DNA of 64,000 nucleotides from Anaerolinea thermophila. Lineage in GTDB: Bacteria; Chloroflexota; Anaerolineae; Anaerolineales; Anaerolineaceae. Positions 1-9,462 of the stretch are shown here, piece by piece. The notes under the pieces were generated by a model, which was not told where the DNA came from, searched no databases, and worked only from the letters and a program-made list of their open reading frames with translations. Every line of letters begins with the position of its first letter. Within the stretch, counting starts at the first letter, position 1. The stretch covers positions 124,001 through 188,000 of the forward strand of contig NZ_DYHZ01000006.1 of NCBI RefSeq assembly GCF_020723905.1. The letters are read 5' to 3'. Both the position numbers and the translations under genes were made by a program.

Positions 1-1
1 C

Positions 2-3000
2 ATTTCAGGTTTGATGGGAATACCCAATCAAACGGTCAAAGCGCAAGCCACAGTTCAGCGGGCAGACGCTATTGTTCTGGTCAATTCCACCAGTGCCCGG
101 TACTGGGAATTCCAGCAATGGGTTCAGCCTTACCTGGATCAATTCGGCGTTGCCTATACCCTGGTAGATATTTCTTCCTCACCGCTCCCCTCGCAAATTT
201 CCGATTACGCCCTGATCATAATTGGGCATGGGCAACTGGATTTACAAGGCACCTATCTGGACGCATCCGAACACCAGTTGATCACCAATGCCGTCAGCCA
301 GGGAACCGGACTGGTTAATTTTGATTCATTCCTCACCCAAAATGGCACAACCCCTCTCTATGGATTTATTCAGAACATCTTTTCCTTTGGGTACAACAGC
401 GGGATCTCTTCCAACCAGGCTCAGGTGCAATCCCAAGCCTCAATTGGCTCCTATATTTTGCAAAATCAAAACACCAATGCTACCTACACCCTCTTTGGAA
501 GCATTACTCCTCAAGGAATCATTCTGGGGACTAATACATCTGTTTTGCTCTCTCTTGGGAATCAACCGCTCTTAATAGCGGGAATTTATGGTCAGGGGCG
601 AGCCATACAGTGGAGTTCTATAGCCTGGATGAATCCTAATATTTGGGGACCCCTGCAGGGATGGGACGATATAGTATGGCGAAGCATCGTCTGGGCTGCA
701 AGAAAGCCTTTCGTGCTGCAAGCCCTTCCTCCATTCGTGACACTTCGCATTGACGATGTGGAAGGTCCTTTCCCATGGCTGGTTTCGACAGTAAACCAGG
801 GGTTCCGCCCCTGGACAGGAATCTTCCTGGACACAATTACCGATGTGAACACTCTCCGTTCGCTGGCGAATACCGGATCGGTAACAGTATCGATCCATGC
901 AAGAAGCCCCTGGGACTTCTTTTACTTCAACCATGAAGGGGGTGTAAACCTTCCTGACTCTGTGATTAACCAAAATTTTGCAGATGGCAGCGCATGGCAC
1001 ACCCTAAACCAGATTCCGATTTCAAAACTGGTAATCCCCCATTACTACGAAATCGGGACCAACGCATTTAATGGATTGAACAACTGGGGTGTGGAATTTG
1101 TAGGTGTCCCTATTCCGCCGGGCCGTTTATATGACGGCAATTGCCTCCAGGCTGGCCCTTATCGAAAATGGGCGGGTACAGATTGTATCGTCACCGACAA
1201 TCGTCCATTTTACTACGCTGACGATCTGACCATTTCGGGACACCCGGAATTGAATGGCGAATTCATGGTCATGATCAGTGAAATGCGCGGCATCCCTGCA
1301 TACGAATGGGCACCTGACAATAATGTTTCAGCAACCGTCACCCGCGGGGTAAACCAGATTTCCCGCGCCCTGAACAGTCTGGTACTGGCAACCTTATTCA
1401 CACATGAGTATTACATTCATAACATCTCATCCGGCAACTGGGACTCCATCCTGTCTGGAATTTATAATGGCGTTCAATTCTATAACCCCGAATTTGTGAC
1501 GCTGGACTATGCGCTCCAGTACGTCAGAGCACTGCATACCTCCCACATTTCCAGCAGCGTGATTAATCCGGTCAGTGGACTGCTTGAGACAACCTTAAGC
1601 GGGCGAACCGATCTGGAAACACGCTTTATGGTCTTCACAGAATCCAACGGACAAATCCAACGATGGTTCCTGCCTGTGCCGGTTTTTAATGGCAATATCA
1701 CCGTAAGTTATGATTTGGGAGTACCACCTCCCCCAACGGCTACGCCAACAACGATTCCGCTGACACCGACAGCCACTGCGGTTCAACCCACCCCGACATT
1801 TACCACACAACCCACCTCAACGCCGAATCCCACCCAGCAACCTACAGCCACCCCAAGCCCTACCCTTTCCCCCACCCCGATTCCCGGGCAACCCATACAA
1901 ATTAACCTCTATGAGGATCAGCATCAGGATCCAGTACTGGTTACCACTACAAACCTCAACGCGTTAAATGCTACCGATAACCAGTGGACAGAATTTCTCT
2001 ACGAACCGCGGGGATATCCGGGCATTTTTGCTGGAACAGCAGAACAGCCCCCTCTGATGCGTTTTTATGAAACTGTTCCTTCAGGGACGTATACCCTGAT
2101 TGCCAACCTGTACAAGCATGCCAACCTCAGATACTTCTGGGGATACAGTGCCACTTCTCCACAACAGTATTCTTATGATGTAACCACCGGCAATAGCGGC
2201 GACTTTTACGAGTACACCCTGGGGACAGTAACCATCACCAATGGGCTGTTTGAAATGTTTGTGAATCGGGCTGATATGCTACCTGGATCGAGCACCTACC
2301 CGTTTTACGGCTGGTCTTACATTCGACTGATCCCACAGGTGCCGGCAGTGTCCCCTACGCCCACAGCGACCGACACGCCTGTCCCGCCCACTGCCACCCC
2401 ATTGCCACCCACAGCGACCGACACGCCTGTCCCGCCCACCGCCACCCCATTGCCGCCCACCGCAACGCCCTTGCCACCCACGGCGACCAACACACCCGTC
2501 CCGCCCACCGCCACCCCATTGCCGCCCACTGCCACCCCATTGCCGCCCACCGCGACCAACACACCCGTCCCGCCCACCGCCACCCCATTGCCGCCCACCG
2601 CAACCAACACACCCGTCCCGCCCACTCCAACACCAACCAGAACCCTTACTTCACCTTCTACAACGCCCACAAGAACGCCCGTACCTACCACCATACGCTT
2701 TGATGTGTGGGATGACGCCCATCAAAGCCCTATCCTGACTACAACAACCAATTTCAGTGATCTGATTGCCACGGATAATCAATGGACAGAATTCTTATAC
2801 GAACCCAGGGGGTATCCGGGAGTTTTTGCCGCGGTCAGTGAACGTCCTCCAGTAGAACGTTTCTATGCTGAAGTGCCCAATGGACGCTACACTTTCTATG
2901 CAGGTCTATATCTGCACGCCAATCTGAGATACTACTGGGGATACACAGCCGATAACCCACAAGCGATGAACTTCAGAGCCGCTAATGGAACTCGAGGTGG

Positions 3001-3142
3001 TTTCAACGAATATAATCTTGGCACCGTCACGGTGACCAACGGCGTTTTTGAGATTTATGTCAACCGCGCTGACCTGTTAACCGGTAAGGGAACATACCCA
3101 TACTATGGCTGGGCGTGGATTCGCCTGGTCCCTGCGCCGTAA
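2..3142 (+). CDS. Large secreted protein with NodB-like region and duplicated C-terminal domain, 5' end cut off by window
   Basis: The reading frame is open to the left edge. The first residues end in an AQA motif like the tail of a signal peptide, so the true start is probably upstream. The N-terminal part has alternating strands resembling a glutamine-amidotransferase-like fold (to about base 700). It is followed by a stretch beginning TLRIDDVEG (near 740), which looks like a polysaccharide deacetylase/DUF2334-type domain. Then come a Pro/Thr linker (about 1721-1890), a roughly 145-residue domain (1893-2337), a second, longer Pro/Thr linker (2338-2690), and a second copy of the same domain (2692-3139). 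Both copies share ATDNQWTEFLYEPRGYPG. I infer a surface or secreted protein that acts on or binds polysaccharide. The repeated domain is not one I recognise. The polysaccharide locus follows directly. Confidence 0.75.
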   Translation: MSGLMGIPNQTVKAQATVQRADAIVLVNSTSARYWEFQQWVQPYLDQFGVAYTLVDISSSPLPSQISDYALIIIGHGQLDLQGTYLDASEHQLITNAVSQGTGLVNFDSFLTQNGTTPLYGFIQNIFSFGYNSGISSNQAQVQSQASIGSYILQNQNTNATYTLFGSITPQGIILGTNTSVLLSLGNQPLLIAGIYGQGRAIQWSSIAWMNPNIWGPLQGWDDIVWRSIVWAARKPFVLQALPPFVTLRIDDVEGPFPWLVSTVNQGFRPWTGIFLDTITDVNTLRSLANTGSVTVSIHARSPWDFFYFNHEGGVNLPDSVINQNFADGSAWHTLNQIPISKLVIPHYYEIGTNAFNGLNNWGVEFVGVPIPPGRLYDGNCLQAGPYRKWAGTDCIVTDNRPFYYADDLTISGHPELNGEFMVMISEMRGIPAYEWAPDNNVSATVTRGVNQISRALNSLVLATLFTHEYYIHNISSGNWDSILSGIYNGVQFYNPEFVTLDYALQYVRALHTSHISSSVINPVSGLLETTLSGRTDLETRFMVFTESNGQIQRWFLPVPVFNGNITVSYDLGVPPPPTATPTTIPLTPTATAVQPTPTFTTQPTSTPNPTQQPTATPSPTLSPTPIPGQPIQINLYEDQHQDPVLVTTTNLNALNATDNQWTEFLYEPRGYPGIFAGTAEQPPLMRFYETVPSGTYTLIANLYKHANLRYFWGYSATSPQQYSYDVTTGNSGDFYEYTLGTVTITNGLFEMFVNRADMLPGSSTYPFYGWSYIRLIPQVPAVSPTPTATDTPVPPTATPLPPTATDTPVPPTATPLPPTATPLPPTATNTPVPPTATPLPPTATPLPPTATNTPVPPTATPLPPTATNTPVPPTPTPTRTLTSPSTTPTRTPVPTTIRFDVWDDAHQSPILTTTTNFSDLIATDNQWTEFLYEPRGYPGVFAAVSERPPVERFYAEVPNGRYTFYAGLYLHANLRYYWGYTADNPQAMNFRAANGTRGGFNEYNLGTVTVTNGVFEIYVNRADLLTGKGTYPYYGWAWIRLVPAP
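2352..2630 (+). repeat. Tandem repeat coding a Pro/Thr-rich linker
   Basis: Near-identical units of about 24-33 bases encode alternating PTATPLPP and PTATDTPVPP or PTATNTPVPP blocks. Units are close to identical at the DNA level, which suggests recent expansion and probable length variation between strains. The linker separates two copies of the same C-terminal domain. Confidence 0.85.
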
Positions 3143-3168
3143 GATTTACTCCGCTAAGCCTCTTCGAA

Positions 3169-3198
3169 AAGGGCTTGCCGATTAACCGACAAGCCCTT
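3169..3198 (+). terminator. Hairpin after the large surface protein gene
   Basis: AAGGGCTTG and CAAGCCCTT form a perfect 9-bp stem with a 12-base loop, 26 bases after the stop codon. The T-run that follows is poor, so termination may be partial and allow read-through into the next gene. Confidence 0.55.
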
Positions 3199-3226
3199 CC
3201 TTGATTATGAATTTTCAGGGAATGGT

Positions 3227-4816
3227 ATGAAATCCAACACGCGACTTTTACTGGCGGGATCTCTCCTGATCGGAATTCTCACCCTTTTATTGGGGCAAAC
3301 CGTCATTTCTATATCGCCGGCACTCACCCATGATACCAGTGTTTATTTAAATGCAGCCTATAACCTGGCACAGGGGAACGGCTTGCGAATAGACATGACA
3401 TTAACCCCCATGCAAGAATCCTCCCGCCGTTATTGCGACTACATGCCCGGATTCCCTGCATTTCTTTCATTCTTTCTCTGGCTGGGAGTGCCTGAAGGCT
3501 TTGTTTTAAGAGGGGTTATCCTTGCAGGCATGCTTTCCATGGTAATGCTGGGAATCGGGCTGATGTGGGAATGGAGCCATCGCTTGATCCCATCCCTGGC
3601 AACAGGACTGCTGTTGTTACTCTTCCCACCTCTGGTCAATTATATGACCTACGCCCTGACAGAGTCGTTATACCTTCCCCTAACAATCGGGGTTATTCTG
3701 GGTTTGAGCCTGTACTTTCGCAAGACACCCCCATCCAGAAAGGTCTTGATCATCCTTGCCCTGCTCATGGCTTCGATCTCGCTGACTCGTATTGTTGGTC
3801 TGCTTCTCGTTGGGATTGTCGGCGCAATGATGCTCATCCGTTCAATCATCCACCGGGAATGGAAACAGGCTGCTGTGGAAACCACTGCCATTTTCCTCTC
3901 GCAGGTACCCACATTTCTGGTATTGCTGAGCAATTACCTTCAAACGGGAAAGTTTTACTGCGCCACCAATTCTGCAGGCTGGGAAATTGAACGCACCACT
4001 CGAGGGTATCTGCTTCAACTTCTGATCAATCAATTTAAGCCAGATTTAAGCCTGGGATTGGGTTTTCGCAGAGCATTTAGCGCTCTCCCTGTTGAAGTGA
4101 TCATGATGGCAGGGCTGCTGGCATTCATACTTGCTGGAATAGTCATCTGGAAAACCAGATTGCAGATTCGAGAAGGTTTTCAGAAATGGGTTTCTCTGCC
4201 AGTTCTCACCGTACTTCTTTACCTGGCAGGGTATTTTGGTTTTCTCTTTTTATTCGGTAATTCCTGGGCAATGTGGGATTTCCCCCGTTATTTCATTCCC
4301 GGTTATCCATTCTTACTTTTGCTAATTGTATTTTTCATTGACTCCCTGTGGCAATCCTGGAAACATTTTTTGCCGAGGACACTTTTGTTCCTGGCAATGG
4401 TCTTCCTGATCATTTCTTATGCCCAAATGACCTATCAAAAATTGCCGGAAATGATTACAGGAAGAGGCATTGAGTCTGAACCCATTAAGAATCATCCGGT
4501 GTTCACCTATTTGCAACAAAACCTGCAACCTTCTGACCTGTTATTGAGCACCCGAGAACCCACACTATGGTATTATCTCCGAAGACCTGTAAGAAGGGTA
4601 GAAAGAATCGAAAATCTTTCCTGTGCTGAACTGCAAAAGCCGCCTTCAGGGGGACGAATGTTCTTCGTTTTGTTTCCGGAAGGTAATTATCAGGGTGACC
4701 CGACAAGTGCCGAAAATGAAGCGTGGTTTCGCGGCTGGATAGCCCCCTGCGGCGTCATCATCGAGCACAGAAATTTCAACGAAACTGCAGTGTATATCAT
4801 TGATTTTCCAGAGTAG
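3227..4816 (+). CDS. GT-C type integral membrane glycosyltransferase (ArnT/PMT-like)
   Basis: This 529-residue protein has about ten hydrophobic segments and a hydrophilic C-terminal tail of about 130 residues. The first extracytoplasmic loop carries the acidic pair of HDTSVYLNAAYNLAQG, where GT39/GT83-type enzymes hold their catalytic Asp. These enzymes move a sugar from a polyprenyl-phosphate donor on the outer face of the membrane. The C-terminal part (DLLLSTREPTLWYYLRRPVRRV) is typical of uncharacterised members. It starts at an ATG preceded by AGGGA. It lies between the surface protein and the ABC exporter, so I infer a role in decorating the exported glycan. The acceptor is unknown. Confidence 0.7.
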   Translation: MKSNTRLLLAGSLLIGILTLLLGQTVISISPALTHDTSVYLNAAYNLAQGNGLRIDMTLTPMQESSRRYCDYMPGFPAFLSFFLWLGVPEGFVLRGVILAGMLSMVMLGIGLMWEWSHRLIPSLATGLLLLLFPPLVNYMTYALTESLYLPLTIGVILGLSLYFRKTPPSRKVLIILALLMASISLTRIVGLLLVGIVGAMMLIRSIIHREWKQAAVETTAIFLSQVPTFLVLLSNYLQTGKFYCATNSAGWEIERTTRGYLLQLLINQFKPDLSLGLGFRRAFSALPVEVIMMAGLLAFILAGIVIWKTRLQIREGFQKWVSLPVLTVLLYLAGYFGFLFLFGNSWAMWDFPRYFIPGYPFLLLLIVFFIDSLWQSWKHFLPRTLLFLAMVFLIISYAQMTYQKLPEMITGRGIESEPIKNHPVFTYLQQNLQPSDLLLSTREPTLWYYLRRPVRRVERIENLSCAELQKPPSGGRMFFVLFPEGNYQGDPTSAENEAWFRGWIAPCGVIIEHRNFNETAVYIIDFPE

Positions 4817-4828
4817 AATAGGATAATT

Positions 4829-5692
4829 ATGGTCGAAAATTCTCTTTCGCGATCTGCAACACCTTCACATCACCCACATGTCACTGTGATTGAGGCAACA
4901 AAAGGCTGGATATCCCTGGGACTGAAAGACATCTGGGAATATCGAGAACTTTTGTGGCTTCTCATCTGGCGAGAAGTGCGGGGAATGTATCGCCAGACAG
5001 CACTGGGGGCTTCGTGGATATTCCTTCGCCCTGTGCTGAATGTGGTCATTCTGACACTGGTTTTCGGTACCTTTGTAAAAGTTCCCAGCGATAATCTCCC
5101 TTACGCTCTCTTCTCCCTCTCTGCGTTACTGCCGTGGGGATATTTCTCGAATGCAGTTTTGCGTTCCGCTGGCAGTCTGGTTCAAAATATGGAAATTATC
5201 TCAAAAGTGTACTTCCCCCGGATAATTATCGCGATTGCTGGTGTACTTTCTGGACTGGTGGACTTTGCAGCATCTTTCGGGATTTTCCTGTTGTTTATGT
5301 TGTATTTCAAAGTCCCGATCCGGATTGAAATCCTCTGGTTGCCTGGTTTCATCCTGGCTTCGATGTTGCTGGCGCTGACTGTAGGTCTCTGGTTGTCAAC
5401 ACTCTCCGTAAGATTTCGAGATGTTTCTTTTGCAATCAACTTTCTGTTACAAGCCATGATGTACCTTTCACCGGTCATTTACCCGGTGAATCAGGTTCCT
5501 GAGGCTTTGCGATTTTTCTATCGGTTGAATCCAATGGCAGGTATTATCGAAGGATTTCGATGGTCGCTTCTTGGAATTGGCTCACCTCCAGATATCACCT
5601 TCTGGATTTCCATGGGATTGATGTTTGTGGCTATGTTATTAGGAGCCTTTATTTTCCGACGCACTGAACGAACAATTGTGGATTACCTATGA
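4829..5692 (+). CDS. ABC-2 type polysaccharide export permease (Wzm/TagG-like)
   Basis: This 287-residue protein has six predicted membrane segments in the ABC2_membrane arrangement. The N-terminal cytoplasmic helix includes LIWREVRGMYRQTALGASW, the conserved region of O-antigen/teichoic-acid exporters (RD or RE followed by RY/RQT). It would form the channel that moves a lipid-linked glycan across the cytoplasmic membrane. Its stop overlaps the start of the ATPase gene by four bases (ATGA), as expected for a co-translated Wzm/Wzt pair. AGGA lies 5 bases before the ATG. Confidence 0.88.
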   Translation: MVENSLSRSATPSHHPHVTVIEATKGWISLGLKDIWEYRELLWLLIWREVRGMYRQTALGASWIFLRPVLNVVILTLVFGTFVKVPSDNLPYALFSLSALLPWGYFSNAVLRSAGSLVQNMEIISKVYFPRIIIAIAGVLSGLVDFAASFGIFLLFMLYFKVPIRIEILWLPGFILASMLLALTVGLWLSTLSVRFRDVSFAINFLLQAMMYLSPVIYPVNQVPEALRFFYRLNPMAGIIEGFRWSLLGIGSPPDITFWISMGLMFVAMLLGAFIFRRTERTIVDYL

Positions 5693-6945
5693 GCGACATT
5701 GCAATTCATGTTGATAACCTTTCAAAAAAATATCGCATCGGGCGCAATCAAAATGAGGCTTTGCATAAACCTTCGCCCCTTCGTCATCTTGCCCATTCCA
5801 TGCGATATTTTCTGGGGGCTTTCTTCCAACCCGAAGAAACCCTCTGGGCATTGAAAAATGTCTCGTTTGAAGTAAAGCAAGGGGACGTCCTCGGAGTCAT
5901 TGGGAGAAACGGTTCAGGTAAAAGTACCCTGCTCAAACTGCTCTCTCGGGTCACTGAACCTACAACTGGACGTGCAGTTATCTATGGGCGAGTAGGAGCC
6001 TTACTTGAGGTAGGTACAGGATTTCATCCCGAATTGACCGGACGGGAAAACGTCTTCTTGAGTGGGGCAATTTTAGGAATGAAACGGGCAGAAATTGAGC
6101 GGAAGTTTGATGAAATTATAGCCTTCTCTGGAATCGAACGATTTATTGACACACCCATTAAGTATTATTCTTCAGGAATGCGGGTGCGGCTGGGCTTTGC
6201 AGTTGCCGCACATCTGGAGCCTGAAGTCCTGCTGATTGACGAAGTTCTTGCAGTGGGTGATGCAGAATTTCAACAAAAATGTCTGGGGAAAATGAGCCAG
6301 GTGGCGACTGAAGGACGCACGGTTCTGTTCGTCAGTCACAACATGGCAGCGGTTCAATCCCTGTGCAATCGAGGACTTTACCTGCAAAAAGGGGAAGTTC
6401 TGGTGGATGGCACCATCAGCGAGGCAGTGAAGATGTATCTCAAAATCATTGATGAAATTTCTCAGCAAGAAATTTCTGAACGCTCAGACCGAAGCGGATT
6501 GGGAAACATCCGCCTGGTTGGAGTGGATATTACAGACCAGAGTCACCTTACAGCCCTCACGCTGATCACCGGGGAACCTGCTCAATTTGTATTCCATCTC
6601 TCTCATCTCGAACCTAACACAGTGTTTGAATATCTGGATTTCACCATTTGCGATTTGCAGGGAAATCCGGTAGCCTACTTTAACAGTATTGACTCCAGCC
6701 CGGAAGATCAGAAATCCCCCGAACTGCATGATAAGGTCATTTGCTGGATTCACGAATTACCTTTGCTCCCCGGACGTTATCGGATTAACGTTGGGATAAA
6801 AGCCAATGGTGAAATGCAGGATCACGTTGAGGCTGCGGCCATTTTTAACGTTGAACAGGGACGATTAAGAGGCCGTCCCATTGATAACCGAAGCCAACGG
6901 CTTGGGAGTGTCATCTTTCCTCACCGCTGGATACTCCCGGGATAA
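5689..6945 (+). CDS. ABC transporter ATPase with C-terminal glycan-binding domain (Wzt/TagH-like)
   Basis: This is the energy subunit of the polysaccharide exporter. The nucleotide-binding domain shows Walker A (GRNGSGKST, about residues 72-80), the short SSGM signature at about 161 that is typical of polysaccharide-exporter ATPases, Walker B LLIDE at about 181 and the switch His at about 217. Residues from about 270 to the end form a beta-rich extension like the Wzt C-terminal domain. In characterised systems that domain recognises the terminal modification of the O-chain before export. Its presence suggests a chain-capped glycan. The following gene is a pyruvyl transferase, one possible source of such a cap (inference). 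Confidence 0.9.
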   Translation: MSDIAIHVDNLSKKYRIGRNQNEALHKPSPLRHLAHSMRYFLGAFFQPEETLWALKNVSFEVKQGDVLGVIGRNGSGKSTLLKLLSRVTEPTTGRAVIYGRVGALLEVGTGFHPELTGRENVFLSGAILGMKRAEIERKFDEIIAFSGIERFIDTPIKYYSSGMRVRLGFAVAAHLEPEVLLIDEVLAVGDAEFQQKCLGKMSQVATEGRTVLFVSHNMAAVQSLCNRGLYLQKGEVLVDGTISEAVKMYLKIIDEISQQEISERSDRSGLGNIRLVGVDITDQSHLTALTLITGEPAQFVFHLSHLEPNTVFEYLDFTICDLQGNPVAYFNSIDSSPEDQKSPELHDKVICWIHELPLLPGRYRINVGIKANGEMQDHVEAAAIFNVEQGRLRGRPIDNRSQRLGSVIFPHRWILPG

Positions 6946-6952
6946 ATACCAC

Positions 6953-8176
6953 ATGAAACAAAAAATCTTATCCAACTTGCTCAGGTTCTACGCCAGATGG
7001 GCGGGCACTTTTATCAAACCCTACCCCAATTCCGTCATACTGCTCCCCCCTTACTCTCCAGGGAGTTACGGAGATGCCGCTGTTGTGACTTCATTTGTTG
7101 AAAATCTTTCAAAACGTGGAGTCAAACGCATTGCCCTGCTCAATTACCAGGAAGCCGATGACTGGTCTTTCATTAAAGGAGTAGATGAGTTTTTCTGCCT
7201 GGAAGATTTTTTCCATTACCAGGCGTGGAAAATCCGCTTCTCCTTTTGTGATACGATCAGTCGGTATGAGCAATTTTTCGTGCTGGGCACAGATGTCATG
7301 GATGGGTACTATTCACTTGAGGACTCTCTTAAACGCATTTACCTCGCTAAAATCGGTTCCCAAACCGGACGTCCTACCAGGATTGTAAGTTTCAGTTTTA
7401 ATGCCCATCCTGAATCTTCCTGTGTAACGGCCTTAAGAGAATTGCCTGCATCGGTCAAACTCTTTGCACGCGATCCTGTTAGCAAAGAGAGGCTCGAAAG
7501 GTATCTTCAACGTCCAGTAACCCTGACAGCAGATATTGCATTTCTTCTCGAGCCCCGAAGTGGTGGACAGGTTTCCACCGAGGTGCTCGGGTGGATCAAA
7601 CAACAACAGGACCAAAATGCTATTGTTGTCGGCATCAATGCCAACCACGTTCTCATTGAGAAATATCCAGCACTCAGCGCGGAGAGACTGGCCAAAGCCT
7701 ACCAATCTGCCATCCAGGATATCTATAACCGGTTCCCCGAAGTCAGGTTCCTGTTTATCCCGCATGATATCCGCGGCAAAGCCAGTGATGTGGTGATCGC
7801 ACAGGCAATATTCGATGCGCTTCCAGAATCTATTCAACAAATGAGCAAAATTGTCCCACTGCCGTGTCCAACCGCTGAGATCAAATACATTGTGAGTAAA
7901 CTGGCATTTGTTCTGAGCGGAAAAATGCATCTTGCCATTGCCTGTCTGAGTCAGGGAATTCCCGTCGCCTGCATTGCCTATCAAGACAAATTTGAAGGGC
8001 TGTTTCAGCATTTTGAAATGGACAATATGACAATGGCACCTGAAGAATTACTGGAACCCGGTAAGTTAAGCCAGTTCTTTATTGAACGTTTTATGAAGAG
8101 ACAAGAACTTGCAAAACAAATCCAGATCCACTTACCCAAAGTGATTGAACTGGCTGAGAAAAATATATCCTCGTGA
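6953..8176 (+). CDS. Polysaccharide pyruvyl transferase family protein
   Basis: This 407-residue protein starts at ATG 6953, seven bases after the ATPase gene; an upstream in-frame start would overlap that gene by about 65 bases. The N-terminal PYSPGSYGDAAVV is a glycine-rich nucleotide/sugar-binding loop like the GNxGD region of the family. The C-terminal SGKMHLAIACLSQGIPV matches the family's S-x-R/K-x-H...G-P signature. Members transfer pyruvate from phosphoenolpyruvate to form ketals on sugars, though some have other activities. Here the basic residue of the signature is Lys. I infer modification of the exported glycan. Confidence 0.75.
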   Translation: MKQKILSNLLRFYARWAGTFIKPYPNSVILLPPYSPGSYGDAAVVTSFVENLSKRGVKRIALLNYQEADDWSFIKGVDEFFCLEDFFHYQAWKIRFSFCDTISRYEQFFVLGTDVMDGYYSLEDSLKRIYLAKIGSQTGRPTRIVSFSFNAHPESSCVTALRELPASVKLFARDPVSKERLERYLQRPVTLTADIAFLLEPRSGGQVSTEVLGWIKQQQDQNAIVVGINANHVLIEKYPALSAERLAKAYQSAIQDIYNRFPEVRFLFIPHDIRGKASDVVIAQAIFDALPESIQQMSKIVPLPCPTAEIKYIVSKLAFVLSGKMHLAIACLSQGIPVACIAYQDKFEGLFQHFEMDNMTMAPEELLEPGKLSQFFIERFMKRQELAKQIQIHLPKVIELAEKNISS

Positions 8177-9462
8177 TGAAAAAGATTCTGGTCATTGCAA
8201 ACATTCTTCCCTTTCCCCCCAAAGACGGCGGGAAAGCCCGTCTGTATCATCTATACAGCCGTCTCTCGAAAAAATATCAAATCACATGGGCATCACCAAT
8301 CTGGGATGGAGAAGAAGCCTATCTCCAGGGCGTGTCCGGGTTCTGTCATCAGGTCATTCCTTTGCCTAAAGAAGAGAATTTTTCATTCCCCACACAAGGG
8401 GGAATGGGATTGTTAAAACGCGTCCTGGCTCATTTGCGCATTCCCAGATTGTTTGAGTTCGCTTTTGGATACGTGAAAGCCCCGGGGGTTTACTGGCTCC
8501 CCAAAACTCCCGAACGTCTTGAAGCCATTGAAGGAATTCTTCGCCAGAATCACTTTGACCTCATTATCAGTGAGTTTGAGGGAAACGCAGAACTCATCCC
8601 CGAACATGTTGAAATTCCCCGCCTGCTTTCAACACACAATGTGCAATCCAATCTATTCTGGAGAGCAAGGAAAACATTTCCCGGATCCTGGGTGGACCGG
8701 TTATTTTTCTTCCCTGAATGGTTGAAAATTATCCATTACGAAAAGAAAAATTATCGCCGATACAACGGCATATTGGCTGTCTCGGAGAAAGACAAACAGA
8801 TCCTGCAAAAGCGTTGTCGCTCAATACCGGTCAGGTTGATACCCAACGGCGTGGATACAGATTTTTTCACTCCCTCTTCTTCTACTCCCATTCCCCACAC
8901 CATGGTCTATTTAGGTAATTACGCCTATCCGCCAAATGCCGATGCGGTAAGATATTTCTACACCCAAATCTTTCCCAAAATCCGCGGGCGATTTCCCGAT
9001 GCCAGGCTCATTCTCATTGGCGCATCCCCGCCGGAAGAACTGATCGGGCAGGAAGGCGTCGAACCGCTTGGATTTGTTGAAGATGTTCGCCCGATTGTCC
9101 AACAAGCCGAGGTAATGGTAGTTCCTTTACGCACAGGGGGAGGCACACGGCTGAAAATTCTCGATGGGATGGCAATGGGAAAAGCCATTGTCTCCACATC
9201 TCTTGGGGCTGAAGGGCTTGAAGTCACCCATGGTAAAAACATTTTACTGGCGGACACTCCCGAAGCCTTTGCCGAACGTGTCATTGAGGTTATGGAAAAT
9301 GCCGATTTGCGGAGAACTCTGGAACAAAATGGACGTGCTCTGGTAGAACGCTTATATGATTGGAACGCCATAGCCAGAGAAGCGGAGGAATGGCTGGAAA
9401 CCATTTTTCAGCAACCTGCCCCGCTTCTTTTGAGGAAAGAGGGAATTAATGCCCAGGGTTAG
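8176..9462 (+). CDS. GT4-family glycosyltransferase
   Basis: The protein has 428 residues and two Rossmann-like halves. The N-terminal half opens with KKILVIANILPFPPKDGGKARL, an acceptor-side glycine-rich loop. The C-terminal half holds VVPLRTGGGTRLKILDGMA, the GT4 donor-binding region with the E-x7-E-like motif altered to D/E. The ATG at 8176 overlaps the previous TGA by one base; a GTG three bases earlier is an alternative. It is a cytoplasmic retaining transferase using an NDP-sugar. Donor and acceptor cannot be read from sequence. It is related to the GT4 genes at 16939 and 24154. Confidence 0.85.
   Translation: MKKILVIANILPFPPKDGGKARLYHLYSRLSKKYQITWASPIWDGEEAYLQGVSGFCHQVIPLPKEENFSFPTQGGMGLLKRVLAHLRIPRLFEFAFGYVKAPGVYWLPKTPERLEAIEGILRQNHFDLIISEFEGNAELIPEHVEIPRLLSTHNVQSNLFWRARKTFPGSWVDRLFFFPEWLKIIHYEKKNYRRYNGILAVSEKDKQILQKRCRSIPVRLIPNGVDTDFFTPSSSTPIPHTMVYLGNYAYPPNADAVRYFYTQIFPKIRGRFPDARLILIGASPPEELIGQEGVEPLGFVEDVRPIVQQAEVMVVPLRTGGGTRLKILDGMAMGKAIVSTSLGAEGLEVTHGKNILLADTPEAFAERVIEVMENADLRRTLEQNGRALVERLYDWNAIAREAEEWLETIFQQPAPLLLRKEGINAQG

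Noticed and set aside
2317-2694. Minus-strand open frame of 125 codons rich in Val/Gly
   Set aside because: It is the complement of the Pro/Thr linker repeat; repeated codons keep all frames open. No ribosome site and no known domain.
7433-8011. Minus-strand open frame of 192 codons
   Set aside because: Lies wholly opposite the pyruvyl transferase gene, which has clear family motifs; its own translation has none.
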